A stretch of DNA of 31,890 nt, taken from positions 1 to 31,890 of the forward strand of contig JAEWWW010000040.1 of NCBI GenBank assembly GCA_023396215.1, read 5' to 3'. The position numbers were made by a program, and so were the translations under genes. Source of the stretch: Bacillota bacterium. Its GTDB lineage: Bacteria; Bacillota; Clostridia; Oscillospirales; Ruminococcaceae. A model generated the notes under the pieces. That model did no database searches and had not been told where the DNA came from. It saw nothing but the letters and a program-made list of their open reading frames with translations. Shown here in pieces: positions 15,489-23,784 of this stretch (positions within the stretch are counted from its first letter, which is position 1; each line of letters opens with the position of its first letter).

Positions 15489-17198
15489 ATGGCCGTGAGG
15501 CAAAGCGCTCGTCTAGAGCGCAAAAAGTTTTTTTCCGACCCCATTTTAATCAGCATGATTGGCGTGCTGCTGCTGTTTTTGGCATTGTTTATCCTCTATC
15601 CCCTGCTGATGCTGCTGGTGGATAGCTTTATCGCCGAGGGCCGGGTTACATTGGGGGTTTTCAAGCGGGTACTAAGCCTGCAGCGCTTTCAAACCGCCTT
15701 TGGCAACACCCTGACGCTGGGCATTATCACCGGGCTGGCTTCCACCGCCTTGGGGCTTTTGTTCGCCTATGTAGAGGTGTATGTCAAGCTGCGCACCCGG
15801 TTGCTGGAAAGGCTCTTTGGGCTGGTTTCCGTGCTGCCGGTGGTTTCGCCGCCCTTTGTGCTTTCGCTCTCGATGATTATGCTCTTTGGGCGCAGCGGCA
15901 TCATCACAAGGTCGCTGCTGGGCATCTACGACTCCAACGTATACGGCCTCTGGGGCATTGCCATCGTGCAGACGCTGACCTTCTTCCCGGTGTGCTACCT
16001 GATGCTCAAGGGGCTGCTGAAAAACATCGACCCCTCGCTGGAGGAGGCCACCCGGGACATGGGCGCCAGCCGGTGGAAGGTATTCACCAGCGTCACCCTG
16101 CCGCTGCTGCTGCCGGGGCTGGGCAACGCCTTTTTGGTGACCTTTATCGAGTCGGTCGCCGACTTTGCAAACCCCATGCTCATCGGCGGCTCTTACGACA
16201 CATTGGCCACTACCATCTACCTGCAGGTCACCGGCGCCTACGACTCCACCGGCGCTGCGGCCATGGCGGTGGTGCTGCTCTCGCTGACGGTGGTGCTCTT
16301 CCTGATACAAAAATACTATCTTGAGCAAAAGACGGCCGCAACCCTCACCGGCAAGGCCTCCCGCATGCGGATGCTCATTGAGGATAAGAGCGTTACGGTG
16401 CCGCTGACCATCCTGTGCGGCCTGACGGCGGCCTTTGTGCTGCTGATGTACATCATGGTGCCCTTTGGCGCCCTGTTCACCCTGTGGGGGCGGGATTATA
16501 CCCTGAGCCTCAAGTGGTTCCAGTATGTCTTTAAAACCAGCGGCATCAAGGCCTTTAAGGATTCCTTTACCCTCTCGCTGATCGCCGCTCCCATCACCGC
16601 TTTTCTTTCGATGGTTATCTCCTACCTTGTGGTGAAAAAGACCTTCCGAAGCAAGGGGTTCATCGAGTTTGTCTCAATGCTGGCCATGGCGGTACCCGGC
16701 ACCGTGCTGGGCATCGGGTATATCCGCGGCTATGCGGGCGGGCTTTTCCGCACCGGCATCATGAGCGGGCTTTATGGCACCGGGCTGATTTTGATTATCG
16801 TGTTTGTGGTGCGCAGCCTGCCCACCGGCACCCGCAGCGGCATCTCGGCCCTGCACCAGATTGATAAGTCGATTGAGGAATCCGCCTTCGACATGGGCGC
16901 GGGCTCGGCTAAGGTGTTTATGACCGTCACGCTGCCGCTCATCAAGGACTCCTTCTTCAGCGGTCTGGTCACCGCCTTTGTGCGCAGTATCACCGCAATC
17001 TCGGCCATCATCCTGCTGGTGACCCCCGACTTTTTGCTTATCACCTGCCAGATTAACGAGCAGGCGGAAAAAGGCAACTACGGCGTCGCCTGCGCCTACG
17101 CCACCATCCTGATTGCCATTACATACGGGGCGGTGCTGCTCATGAACGTCATGATGAAATACTTCGGCGTCAGCCGAAAAATAAAGGAGGCAAACTAG
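15489..17198 (+). CDS. FbpB/AfuB-type ABC permease, two fused permease domains
   Basis: A 569-residue inner-membrane permease with about twelve helices. Two EAA loops show it is two permease domains in one chain: LEEATRDMGASRWKVF followed by TLPLLLPG, and IEESAFDMGAGSAKVF followed by TLPLIKD. This is the standard arrangement in ferric (FbpB, SfuB) and AfuB permeases. The ATG at 15489 is preferred: AAAGGGGG lies 9 bases upstream, and the first helix then follows a basic N terminus (ARLERKKFFSD). The longer frame back to 15360 overlaps the intercistronic hairpin. The ATPase ATG directly follows its TAG. Confidence 0.92.
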   Translation: MAVRQSARLERKKFFSDPILISMIGVLLLFLALFILYPLLMLLVDSFIAEGRVTLGVFKRVLSLQRFQTAFGNTLTLGIITGLASTALGLLFAYVEVYVKLRTRLLERLFGLVSVLPVVSPPFVLSLSMIMLFGRSGIITRSLLGIYDSNVYGLWGIAIVQTLTFFPVCYLMLKGLLKNIDPSLEEATRDMGASRWKVFTSVTLPLLLPGLGNAFLVTFIESVADFANPMLIGGSYDTLATTIYLQVTGAYDSTGAAAMAVVLLSLTVVLFLIQKYYLEQKTAATLTGKASRMRMLIEDKSVTVPLTILCGLTAAFVLLMYIMVPFGALFTLWGRDYTLSLKWFQYVFKTSGIKAFKDSFTLSLIAAPITAFLSMVISYLVVKKTFRSKGFIEFVSMLAMAVPGTVLGIGYIRGYAGGLFRTGIMSGLYGTGLILIIVFVVRSLPTGTRSGISALHQIDKSIEESAFDMGAGSAKVFMTVTLPLIKDSFFSGLVTAFVRSITAISAIILLVTPDFLLITCQINEQAEKGNYGVACAYATILIAITYGAVLLMNVMMKYFGVSRKIKEAN

Positions 17199-18275
17199 AT
17201 GGAGAAGCAGAAGAAGGGTGTTCGCCTCGAGAATATCTCGAAAATCTATACCGACCCCAAAACAGGCAAAGAGTTTTATGCCGTGAAAAACACCACCCTG
17301 GATATCGAGCCCGGCGCTTTTGTGACCCTTTTAGGCCCCTCCGGCTGCGGCAAGACCACCACCCTGCGGATGATTGCCGGGTTTGAAAGCCCGGATGAGG
17401 GGGAAGTCTATCTGGGCGACCAGGCCATCAACAGCCTGACCCCCAACAAGCGGGATACCGCCATGGTGTTTCAGAGCTACGCCCTGCTGCCCCATTACAA
17501 TGTGTTTGACAATGTGGCCTATGGGCTGAAAATCCGCAAGCTTTCCAAGGATGAAATTCACCGGCGGGTTATGGATATCCTCAAGCTGGTGGAGATGGAA
17601 GGCATGGAATCCCGCATGACCAACCAGCTTTCGGGCGGGCAGCAGCAGCGTGTGGCGTTGGCCCGCGCGCTGGTCATCGAGCCCAGCGTGCTGCTCTTCG
17701 ACGAGCCGCTGAGCAATCTGGACGCCAAGCTGCGGGTGAACATGAGAACCGAAATCCGCAAAATCCAGCAGAAGGTGGGCATCACCGCCATCTATGTCAC
17801 CCACGACCAGTCTGAGGCCATGAGCATCTCGGATAAAATCATTATCATGAACAGGGGCGAGGTGGCCCAGATGGGCACCCCCCGCGAGATTTACTATCAC
17901 CCCGCCTCCAAGTTCGTGGCCGATTTCATCGGCGAAACCAACTTCATTCAGGCAAAAATCCTCTCAGTCAGCGGTGAAAAGGCCATCATTGATGTGGTGG
18001 GGCGGCAGTTGGAGGTCAACAACTTTGCCCACGGCAAGCCGGGGGACGAGGCTTCTCTGGTCATCCGGCCCGAGGGGGCCACGCTGGCCGAGGAGGGCCT
18101 GCTGGAGGCCACCGTCACCCTTTCCACCTTTATGGGCTCTCACCAGTATTATCAGGTGCTGGTGGGCGAGATGGAGATTCAGATTACCGACTACAACCCG
18201 GTGAACCGCCGCATCTATGAAGCGGGCGAAAAAGCTTATCTGGACTTTGACCAAAAGGGCGCTTATATCCTGTAG
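17199..18275 (+). CDS. FbpC/AfuC-type ABC transporter ATPase
   Basis: A 358-residue importer ATPase. It carries Walker A GPSGCGKTT (46-54), Q-loop FQSYALLPHYNVFDNVAYGL, signature LSGGQQQRVALARAL (about 144-158), Walker B LLFDEPLSNLD, and switch His in YVTHDQSEAM. The C-terminal part after about residue 235 is a TOBE domain (RPEGATLAEEGLLEATV), which in this class binds regulators or small ligands. The ATG starts on the base after the permease stop, with AAGGAGG 9 bases upstream. It completes the transporter. The 70-bp repeat element begins 15 bases after the stop and no clear terminator is seen. Confidence 0.94.
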   Translation: MEKQKKGVRLENISKIYTDPKTGKEFYAVKNTTLDIEPGAFVTLLGPSGCGKTTTLRMIAGFESPDEGEVYLGDQAINSLTPNKRDTAMVFQSYALLPHYNVFDNVAYGLKIRKLSKDEIHRRVMDILKLVEMEGMESRMTNQLSGGQQQRVALARALVIEPSVLLFDEPLSNLDAKLRVNMRTEIRKIQQKVGITAIYVTHDQSEAMSISDKIIIMNRGEVAQMGTPREIYYHPASKFVADFIGETNFIQAKILSVSGEKAIIDVVGRQLEVNNFAHGKPGDEASLVIRPEGATLAEEGLLEATVTLSTFMGSHQYYQVLVGEMEIQITDYNPVNRRIYEAGEKAYLDFDQKGAYIL

Positions 18276-18289
18276 GGATTCTACATACT

Positions 18290-18359
18290 GTAGGGGTGGA
18301 TAATATCCGCCTGCCAGTCCCGCGCATAACCCATGCGGGCGGCCACAGGCCGCCCCTGC
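18290..18359. repeat. 70-bp dispersed palindromic element, copy 2
   Basis: GTAGGGGTGG (18290-18299) and CCGCCCCTGC (18350-18359) are terminal inverted repeats. Inside lie GGTGGATA-ATATCCGCC and GGGCGGCCACAGGCCGCCC. It has the same length and hairpin layout as the copy at 3090-3159, with a different centre, and the paired changes keep the stems. It sits just after the ATPase stop, where it could also act on the 3' end of the transcript. Confidence 0.8.
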
Positions 18360-18480
18360 ATCCCTCACGCCGAACCGTTGTGGGGGCGGCCGAGCCCTGC
18401 ATCGATGCGTTGGCTACCACCCCGGCCGTCGGCCACCCCTCCAAGGAGGGGAATGTGGGGAACCGCAGCCGCTAAGGAAC
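18360..18480. other. GC-rich intergenic remnant
   Basis: No gene is seen. It contains CCACCCCTCCAAGG then AGGGG, which also occurs in the repeat mosaic at 3835, so the two loci share more than the 70-bp element. Confidence 0.5.
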
Positions 18481-18505
18481 CTGCCCCTTGCCCTGCGCAT
18501 AGCGC

Positions 18506-18534
18506 TGGACTTTTCAGGCGGCGAATAGTAAAAT
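18506..18534 (+). promoter_or_regulatory. Promoter of the sensor operon
   Basis: TGGACT (18506-18511), a 17-base spacer, TAAAAT (18529-18534). Transcription would begin near 18541, 27 bases before the ATG. This suggests the sensor genes are also transcribed apart from the transporter operon. Confidence 0.58.
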
Positions 18535-18567
18535 AAAGGAAAAACGACCTTGAGGATATAAAGGGAT

Positions 18568-19611
18568 ATGAACTGGAAACGAACCACCGGCTTTTTTCTG
18601 TTGTTTTCCCTGTGCTTTGGCTGCATCACAGGCTGTGGAGCAGACGGCGAAATCACCGCGCTTCGCCAGCCTGATTTGGTGGTGTACAGCCCCCACCCTC
18701 TGGACTTAATCAACCCCATCGTTTCAGAGTTTGAAGCCCGCACCGGCATCGTGGTGCGGGTTCACAACGACGGAACCGGCAAGCTGCTGAAAATGGTGGA
18801 AGAAAAACAAGAGCCTCTCTGTGATGTTGTCTGGGGAGGCTCCCTTTCGATTGTCCTGCCCAAGCAGGAGCTGTTTGAGGACTACACCAGCGCCAACGAG
18901 CTGATGATACCGGTGGAGTTTCAGAACCAGGAGGGCAACCTCACCCGCTTCACCGATATGCCCAGCGTGCTGATGGTGAACCTCAACCTCATCGGCGATA
19001 TTCCCATCGAGGGGTATCAGGATTTGCTGCGCCCCGAGCTGCGGGGCAGAATCGCCATGTGCGACCCGGCTGTATCCTCCTCGGCGCAGGAGCAACTCAT
19101 CAACATGCTCTACGCCATGGGCGAGGGCGACCCCGAAGCGGGCTGGGATTATGTGGAACAGTTCTGCCGCAATCTGGATGGCAAACTGCTGAAAAGCTCC
19201 TCCGCGGTCTATCAGGGGGTGGCCGAGGGCCGCTACGCGGTGGGGCTCACCTTCGAGCAGGGCGCGGCCAACTATGTGGTGGCGGGCCGGGCGGTGAAGA
19301 TGGTCTATATGAAAGAAGGGGTGCTATCCACCCCCGACATCGTTGGCATCGCAAAGGGCGCACCCCACCCCGAAGCGGCCCGTGCTTTTGTCGATTTTGT
19401 CACCAGCCGCGACGCCCAAACGGTGATGGCCTCCGGCCTTGGCAGGCGCCCGGTGCGGGTGGATGTGCGCGAGCCCGCCTATCTGGCCGATAAGCGGGAG
19501 CTCAAGATGATTTACGACGACCGGGAGGTTGTAACCCGGCAAACGCCCCTTTGGATTAGCCGGTTTGGGGAGATTTTTCAAAGCACCTTACCTCAGGCTG
19601 CCGACCAATAA
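18568..19611 (+). CDS. Binding-protein-like lipoprotein, probable sensor subunit
   Basis: A 347-residue lipoprotein (MNWKRTTGFFLLFSLCFGC, lipobox ITGCGAD) of the same AfuA superfamily as the transporter's binding protein. It opens LVVYSPHPLDLINPIVSEFEART and has CDVVWGGSLSIV. It differs where the transporter protein has SGSGPSKMVGPGE and FLHDG: here these read SSSAVYQGVAEGR and TFEQG. It has no permease of its own and stands directly before a YesM-type kinase and AraC-type regulator. By analogy with PgtC in the PgtA/B/C phosphoglycerate system, it probably presents a ligand, or the loaded transporter binding protein's ligand, to the kinase. The sensor role is inferred from position. Confidence 0.83.
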   Translation: MNWKRTTGFFLLFSLCFGCITGCGADGEITALRQPDLVVYSPHPLDLINPIVSEFEARTGIVVRVHNDGTGKLLKMVEEKQEPLCDVVWGGSLSIVLPKQELFEDYTSANELMIPVEFQNQEGNLTRFTDMPSVLMVNLNLIGDIPIEGYQDLLRPELRGRIAMCDPAVSSSAQEQLINMLYAMGEGDPEAGWDYVEQFCRNLDGKLLKSSSAVYQGVAEGRYAVGLTFEQGAANYVVAGRAVKMVYMKEGVLSTPDIVGIAKGAPHPEAARAFVDFVTSRDAQTVMASGLGRRPVRVDVREPAYLADKRELKMIYDDREVVTRQTPLWISRFGEIFQSTLPQAADQ

Positions 19612-19710
19612 CGGCGGCATACCCGGCAAGAGCGACCAAAACCAGCGAAAAAGGGGTGGGCCATCATAAAAAAGGAGAGATATTTCAGGGACGAGCTGCA
19701 AAAACTCTTT

Positions 19711-21372
19711 ATGGAGTATGCCATTTTTCCGGCGGTGGCCCTCACCGCCGTCTGTGTGCTCATCCTGATGGCGGTGCTGCTTTACGGCAAAAGCAGCGGT
19801 AACGCCGCACAGATTCAGTATATCTCGCAGGAGCTGGAGCGGGTGATGGCGGGGTATGGGCAAGAGCTGGAGAAGCTGGCAGGCCGCCCGGCCCTTTTCA
19901 GCGGCGCGCTGGACGACCGAAGCCGCTCGCAGGTCTTCGAGGATTTTTATCAGGTTTCCAACCGTCTGGGCTACGAAGCGGATATCTACATCCTAAATCA
20001 GGACAGAGAGATGCTGCTCTCCAACCGGTGGGAGGCCCCCTCCTTTTTAGAGGTGGAGCCGGACATCTCGTGGGGGCTGCTGGGCTCGATGGACCGGCAG
20101 CCGGGCGAAACGGTCATACGCCTGCTGGAGCCGTGGAAGGGCAACACCGGGGGGATTGCGCTGGGGCTGGCCGCCACCGACACCGGGGGCAGCGCCGGGT
20201 ATGTGGTCTTTGTCATCAGCGGGGAATGCTTTCAGCCCGCCCTGAGCCGCGCCGATATCCAGACGATTATCGCCGACGGGTTTGGCTGGGTCTATGCCAG
20301 CAATAACACCAACTTTATCAACAGCAGCAATCAGGTGGTGCAGGAACTTCGGGAGGCCGGGCGCTATTTCTCTGACGACAGGCATCTGTATCTGGTTTCG
20401 CAGCAGCGGGCATACGGCGATGTTTTTGGGGTGTATGTTATCTCGGATATCCAGAACATTGTGTTTTCGCTGACCACCAGCGGGATGCTCATTATCACCG
20501 CCCTGATTTTGATGACCCTCTGGGTGCTGGTCAGCAGCAAAAAGGTAACCGAGCGCAAAACCCGGGATTTTTACCTGATTTTGGAGGTCATGGAGCGGGC
20601 GCGGCAGGGCAATCTGGAAACAGATATCCAGATTGAAAGCAACAACGAGTTTCGTTTTATTGCCGACGCTTACAACGAGATGATTGCCAGCCTCAAGCAG
20701 CAGATGGAAAACAACCAAAAGATGGCCGAGCTGGTGGCAGCCGCCCAAAACAAGCAGCTCGCCTCTCAGTTTAATCCCCATTTTCTGTACAACACACTGG
20801 AAAACATCCGCTATATGTGCACCATCGAGCCCAAGATTTCGCAGCGGATGGTCTACAGCCTCTCCAGCCTGCTGCGGTACAGCATGGATAGCGGGCAGGC
20901 GCAGGTGACCCTGCGGGAGGATTTGGAGCATCTGGAAAACTACCTCACCATCCTGCGGTACCGCTTTAACCGCCGCTTTTCTTACAAGCTGGATGTTGCG
21001 CCCGAGGCGCTGGACCAGCCGGTGCCGAGGCTGCTGCTGCAGCCCATGATTGAAAACTCGGTGAAGTACGGCTTTGGCAATCAGGATAGCCTGCATGTGG
21101 AGCTCAAAGCCTATCTGCACGGGGATACGCTGGTAATGATCTGCCGGGACGACGGGGCCGGCATTACGCCGGAAACCCTCAGCGAGCTGACCCATCTGCT
21201 GGAGCAGGAGGAAAACCGGAGCCTGCACTCCGGCCTTTACAATATACACCGAAGAATCCGAATTTTGTACGGCAAGCCCTACGGGGTGGAAATCCGCAGC
21301 CGGGAAGGCCACGGCACCACCCTGATAGTGACGCTGCCCGTCCATAGGGAGGAATCAGAATGTTGCGAGTAA
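19711..21372 (+). CDS. YesM/LytS-type sensor histidine kinase
   Basis: A membrane kinase of 553 residues from the first ATG. One helix lies at about 4-25, then a sensor domain of about 225 residues, a second helix at about 256-276, and HAMP. The His_kinase domain carries His357 in SQFNPHFLYNTLENIRYM, and HATPase has N-box ENSVKYGFG (448-456) and DDGAGI. The open frame continues upstream of this ATG and reads KKERYFRDELQKLF, the kind of basic lead-in expected before helix 1. The only codons that could start it are ATA 19666 or ATC 19663, so the true start is uncertain. The 3' end overlaps the regulator by 13 bases. It belongs with the lipoprotein upstream as a three-component sensor. Confidence 0.9.
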   Translation: MEYAIFPAVALTAVCVLILMAVLLYGKSSGNAAQIQYISQELERVMAGYGQELEKLAGRPALFSGALDDRSRSQVFEDFYQVSNRLGYEADIYILNQDREMLLSNRWEAPSFLEVEPDISWGLLGSMDRQPGETVIRLLEPWKGNTGGIALGLAATDTGGSAGYVVFVISGECFQPALSRADIQTIIADGFGWVYASNNTNFINSSNQVVQELREAGRYFSDDRHLYLVSQQRAYGDVFGVYVISDIQNIVFSLTTSGMLIITALILMTLWVLVSSKKVTERKTRDFYLILEVMERARQGNLETDIQIESNNEFRFIADAYNEMIASLKQQMENNQKMAELVAAAQNKQLASQFNPHFLYNTLENIRYMCTIEPKISQRMVYSLSSLLRYSMDSGQAQVTLREDLEHLENYLTILRYRFNRRFSYKLDVAPEALDQPVPRLLLQPMIENSVKYGFGNQDSLHVELKAYLHGDTLVMICRDDGAGITPETLSELTHLLEQEENRSLHSGLYNIHRRIRILYGKPYGVEIRSREGHGTTLIVTLPVHREESECCE

Positions 21373-22130
21373 TGGTGGCCGAGGATGAGGATATCATCCG
21401 CAAGGGCCTGATTTACACCATCGATTGGCTGAGCATGAACTGCGTCATCGTCGCCGAGGCGGCCAACGGGCGCGAGGGCCTTGAAAAGATACTGGAGCAC
21501 CAGCCGGACATCGTGCTGGCCGACATCTGCATGCCTTTTATCGACGGGATTGAGATGATTAAGCAGGCGTCGGAAACGGTGAAGTTCAAGAGCATTCTGC
21601 TCACCAGCCACGCGGATTTTGAGTATGCGCGCAGGGCTATTGATACCCGGGTCAGCGAGTATCTGCTCAAGCCGGTGAACGAGCAGACCCTCGCCCGCAC
21701 CATCAAAAAGCTGGAGGAGGAGATTGCTTCCTCCCGCCAGGTGGAGCTGGTGCTGGGGGAGCTGGAGGGCGGCAACCTCAACCTGGAGTACTACATGCAA
21801 ACCGACCGCTCAGAGAACCGGTATTTGACCAAGGTCATCAAGCGCATTCGCAGTTCCTATGCCGACAGGCTGAGCATCGAGTCGATTTCGGAGGAGCTGG
21901 GGGTCAGCGCCAGCTACCTGAGCCGCAAGTTTAAAGAGGCCACCGGGCAGACCTTTTTGGATTTTTTGAACAAATACCGGGTGCAGCAGGCGGTTACCCT
22001 GCTGAACACCCGGGAGTACCGCATCAGCGAGATTTCGGAGGCCACCGGCTTTACCGATTACAAGCATTTCTGCGCCGTCTTTAAAAAGTACACCAACAAA
22101 TCCCCCACCAAGTTTATAAAAGGTGTGTAG
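21360..22130 (+). CDS. YesN-type response regulator, AraC family
   Basis: A 256-residue regulator. The receiver has VAEDEDIIRKGL, phosphoacceptor Asp55 in VLADICMPFIDG, Ser in LLTSHADFEYA, and Lys in YLLKPVNE. After a helical linker the C-terminal AraC-type double helix-turn-helix follows (about 155-256): SIESISEELGVSASYLSRKF, then EYRISEISEATGFTDYKHFC and a close of FKKYTNKSPTKF. The ATG at 21360 has GGGAGG about 8 bases upstream, inside the kinase gene. Partners of this type usually activate a neighbouring transporter, here most likely the binding protein-permease-ATPase operon at 14188. A terminator follows. Confidence 0.94.
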   Translation: MLRVMVAEDEDIIRKGLIYTIDWLSMNCVIVAEAANGREGLEKILEHQPDIVLADICMPFIDGIEMIKQASETVKFKSILLTSHADFEYARRAIDTRVSEYLLKPVNEQTLARTIKKLEEEIASSRQVELVLGELEGGNLNLEYYMQTDRSENRYLTKVIKRIRSSYADRLSIESISEELGVSASYLSRKFKEATGQTFLDFLNKYRVQQAVTLLNTREYRISEISEATGFTDYKHFCAVFKKYTNKSPTKFIKGV

Positions 22131-22150
22131 ATGCGGGCAAGCCGCCCGCT

Positions 22151-22185
22151 GCGCAAAAAAAGTTAGCTACAGCTAACTCTTGTGC
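22151..22185 (+). terminator. Terminator after the sensor operon
   Basis: AGTTAGC (22161-22167), loop TACA, GCTAACT (22172-22178), extended by GCGCAA (22151-22156) with TTGTGC (22180-22185). The T tail is short, so efficiency is uncertain. Confidence 0.6.
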
Positions 22186-22275
22186 AAAATATCATCCGGG
22201 TGGGGGGTTGTCAAGGGCGTTTTCCCAAATCCATGTTTGCTATATATAAAAACGGCTGTTGGCAGGCCATACAGT

Positions 22276-22304
22276 TTGACAATAAAACGGCCCTGTGCTA
22301 AGAT
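22276..22304 (+). promoter_or_regulatory. Consensus sigma-A promoter of the MATE operon
   Basis: TTGACA (22276-22281), a 17-base spacer, TAAGAT (22299-22304). Transcription would start near 22311, a few bases before the structured leader. It is the best promoter in the window, as expected for a gene controlled after initiation. Confidence 0.85.
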
Positions 22305-22317
22305 ATGACTTAAAATT

Positions 22318-22420
22318 GCATCAGTCCAAACGCATCCTTTACCGCCGGGTAAAGCGGCTAAGCGTCAGGCTTCATATCATTAGGCCATTGAAGATATGAA
22401 GGTCTGATGCTTTTTTATTT
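22318..22420 (+). ncRNA. Structured leader with terminator, candidate guanidine-IV (mepA) riboswitch
   Basis: The leader folds as two hairpins inside an outer stem. Outer stem: GCATCAGTCC (22318-22327) with GGTCTGATGC (22401-22410), one mismatch, then TTTTTTATTTT. Hairpin 1: ACGC (22330) with GCGT (22362), inner CTTTACC (22337-22343) with GGTAAAG (22348-22354), asymmetric CGGCTA on the 3' side. Hairpin 2: CTTCATATC (22370-22378) with GATATGAAG (22393-22401), loop ATTAGGCCATTGAA. TTAGGCC in this loop could pair with GGCTAA in hairpin 1. A MepA-type exporter starts 17 bases after the T run. The known leader class before such genes in Clostridia is guanidine-IV; I could not compare it with the consensus. 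The regulatory leader is well supported, the ligand class is tentative. Confidence 0.6.
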
Positions 22421-22436
22421 TGTGGAGGTAGACTTT

Positions 22437-23759
22437 ATGAAAAGCGCAGATTGCTTTAGGAGTTTTGCAAAGTACGCATCCCTGAATGTTCTTGGGATGC
22501 TGGGGCTTTCATGCTATATACTGGCGGATACTTTTTTTATTTCAAAGGCGCTGGGCGCAAATGGTTTAACCGCCCTTAACCTGGCGATTCCAATCTATAG
22601 CTTTATTCATGGCAGCGGCCTGATGCTCGGCATGGGCGGAGCCACAAAATACACCATTGCAAAAAGCCAAAATGCAACCGGCACCGCCAACCGCGTTTTT
22701 ACCAACACCCTCTTTCTCGCTTTTGGCTTTGCCGCTGTTTTTTTGGTTCTGGGGCTGTTTTTTTCGGAAAGCATCATTCTGCTATTGGGCGCGGACGCGG
22801 CGGTTTTTGACATGAGCAAAACCTATCTGCAGCTTATCTTGCTGTTTGGTCCTATGTTTCTACTAAACGATATTCTTTTGTGCTTTGTACGAAACGACGG
22901 CGCACCCCAGCTTTCTATGCTGGCGATGCTGGGGGGCAGCGTTTCCAATATCATTCTGGACTATATTTTTATGTTCCCTCTCGGCATGGGTATCTTCGGC
23001 GCTGTTCTGGCCACCGGGCTTGCCCCGGTCATCAGCATGGTCATTCTTTCCCCCTTCTTTTTTAAAAAGAAGAACTGCTTCCACCTGGCCAGATGCATCC
23101 TTTCGGCCAGGCTTGGCAGTGGGGTGGTTTCAAGCGGCGTACCGTCACTGATTACCGAAGGTTCCTCCGGCATCGTAATGATTGTTTTTAATGCCCTCAT
23201 ACTGCGCCTGCAAGGCAATATCGGCGTTGCGGCCTACGGTGTAATCGCCAATCTTTCTTTGGTGGTTATCTCGATTTATACCGGCATCGCCCAAGGTATC
23301 CAGCCGCTTCTGAGCAGCTATTACGGCACAGGGGCCCGTGTAAATATACAGGCGTTATTGCGCTACGCTTTAACGGCAATGCTGATTGTTTCGGGCGTCA
23401 TCTATGCTGCCATGTTTTTTTGGGCGCCGCAAATCGCCGGTGTTTTTAACAGCGGGCAGAACCCACTCTTGCAGGATATCGCCGTTGCCGGCTTAAAGAT
23501 TTACTTTACGGCCTGTGTGTTTGCCGGGTTTAATATCATTCTGTCTGTCTATTTTACATCCACCGAATATGCCCGCCCGGCGCATATTATCTCGCTCCTG
23601 CGCGGATTTCTCATTATCATCCCAATGGCGTTTTTGCTTTCCTCCCTCGGGGGCATGACCGGCATTTGGTGTGTATTCCCCGCAACCGAATTGATTGTTG
23701 CCGCAATAGGGTGTATCTTATACTTAAGAGCACGAAAAACAATATACCGAGAAGCATAA
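22437..23759 (+). CDS. MATE-family exporter, MepA-like
   Basis: A 440-residue inner-membrane protein with twelve helices in two homologous halves, driven by Na+ or H+. The MepA-like opening ASLNVLGMLGLSCYILADTFFI is followed by GANGLTALNLAIPIYSFIHG and GMGGATKYTIAKSQ. The repeat half contains EGSSGIVMIVFNALIL and GIAQGIQPLLSSYYG. The ATG at 22437 has GGAGG 8 bases upstream; the longer frame back to 22407 overlaps the terminator. Expression is probably set by the leader RNA. If the guanidine-IV reading holds, the exporter would remove guanidinium or similar cations. It is followed by a kinase-like gene 25 bases on, probably in the same transcript. Confidence 0.92.
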   Translation: MKSADCFRSFAKYASLNVLGMLGLSCYILADTFFISKALGANGLTALNLAIPIYSFIHGSGLMLGMGGATKYTIAKSQNATGTANRVFTNTLFLAFGFAAVFLVLGLFFSESIILLLGADAAVFDMSKTYLQLILLFGPMFLLNDILLCFVRNDGAPQLSMLAMLGGSVSNIILDYIFMFPLGMGIFGAVLATGLAPVISMVILSPFFFKKKNCFHLARCILSARLGSGVVSSGVPSLITEGSSGIVMIVFNALILRLQGNIGVAAYGVIANLSLVVISIYTGIAQGIQPLLSSYYGTGARVNIQALLRYALTAMLIVSGVIYAAMFFWAPQIAGVFNSGQNPLLQDIAVAGLKIYFTACVFAGFNIILSVYFTSTEYARPAHIISLLRGFLIIIPMAFLLSSLGGMTGIWCVFPATELIVAAIGCILYLRARKTIYREA

Positions 23760-23784
23760 AACTATTGATAGGGATGGTGTGTCT

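Noticed and set aside
14188..18275. Naming the transporter fbpABC (ferric iron) outright
   Set aside because: The family includes phosphorylated-sugar importers, and iron-binding tyrosines are not evident, so the substrate is left open.
20047..21345. A 432-codon minus-strand frame opposite the YesM-type kinase
   Set aside because: It lies wholly antisense to conserved kinase motifs; its length reflects high GC content.
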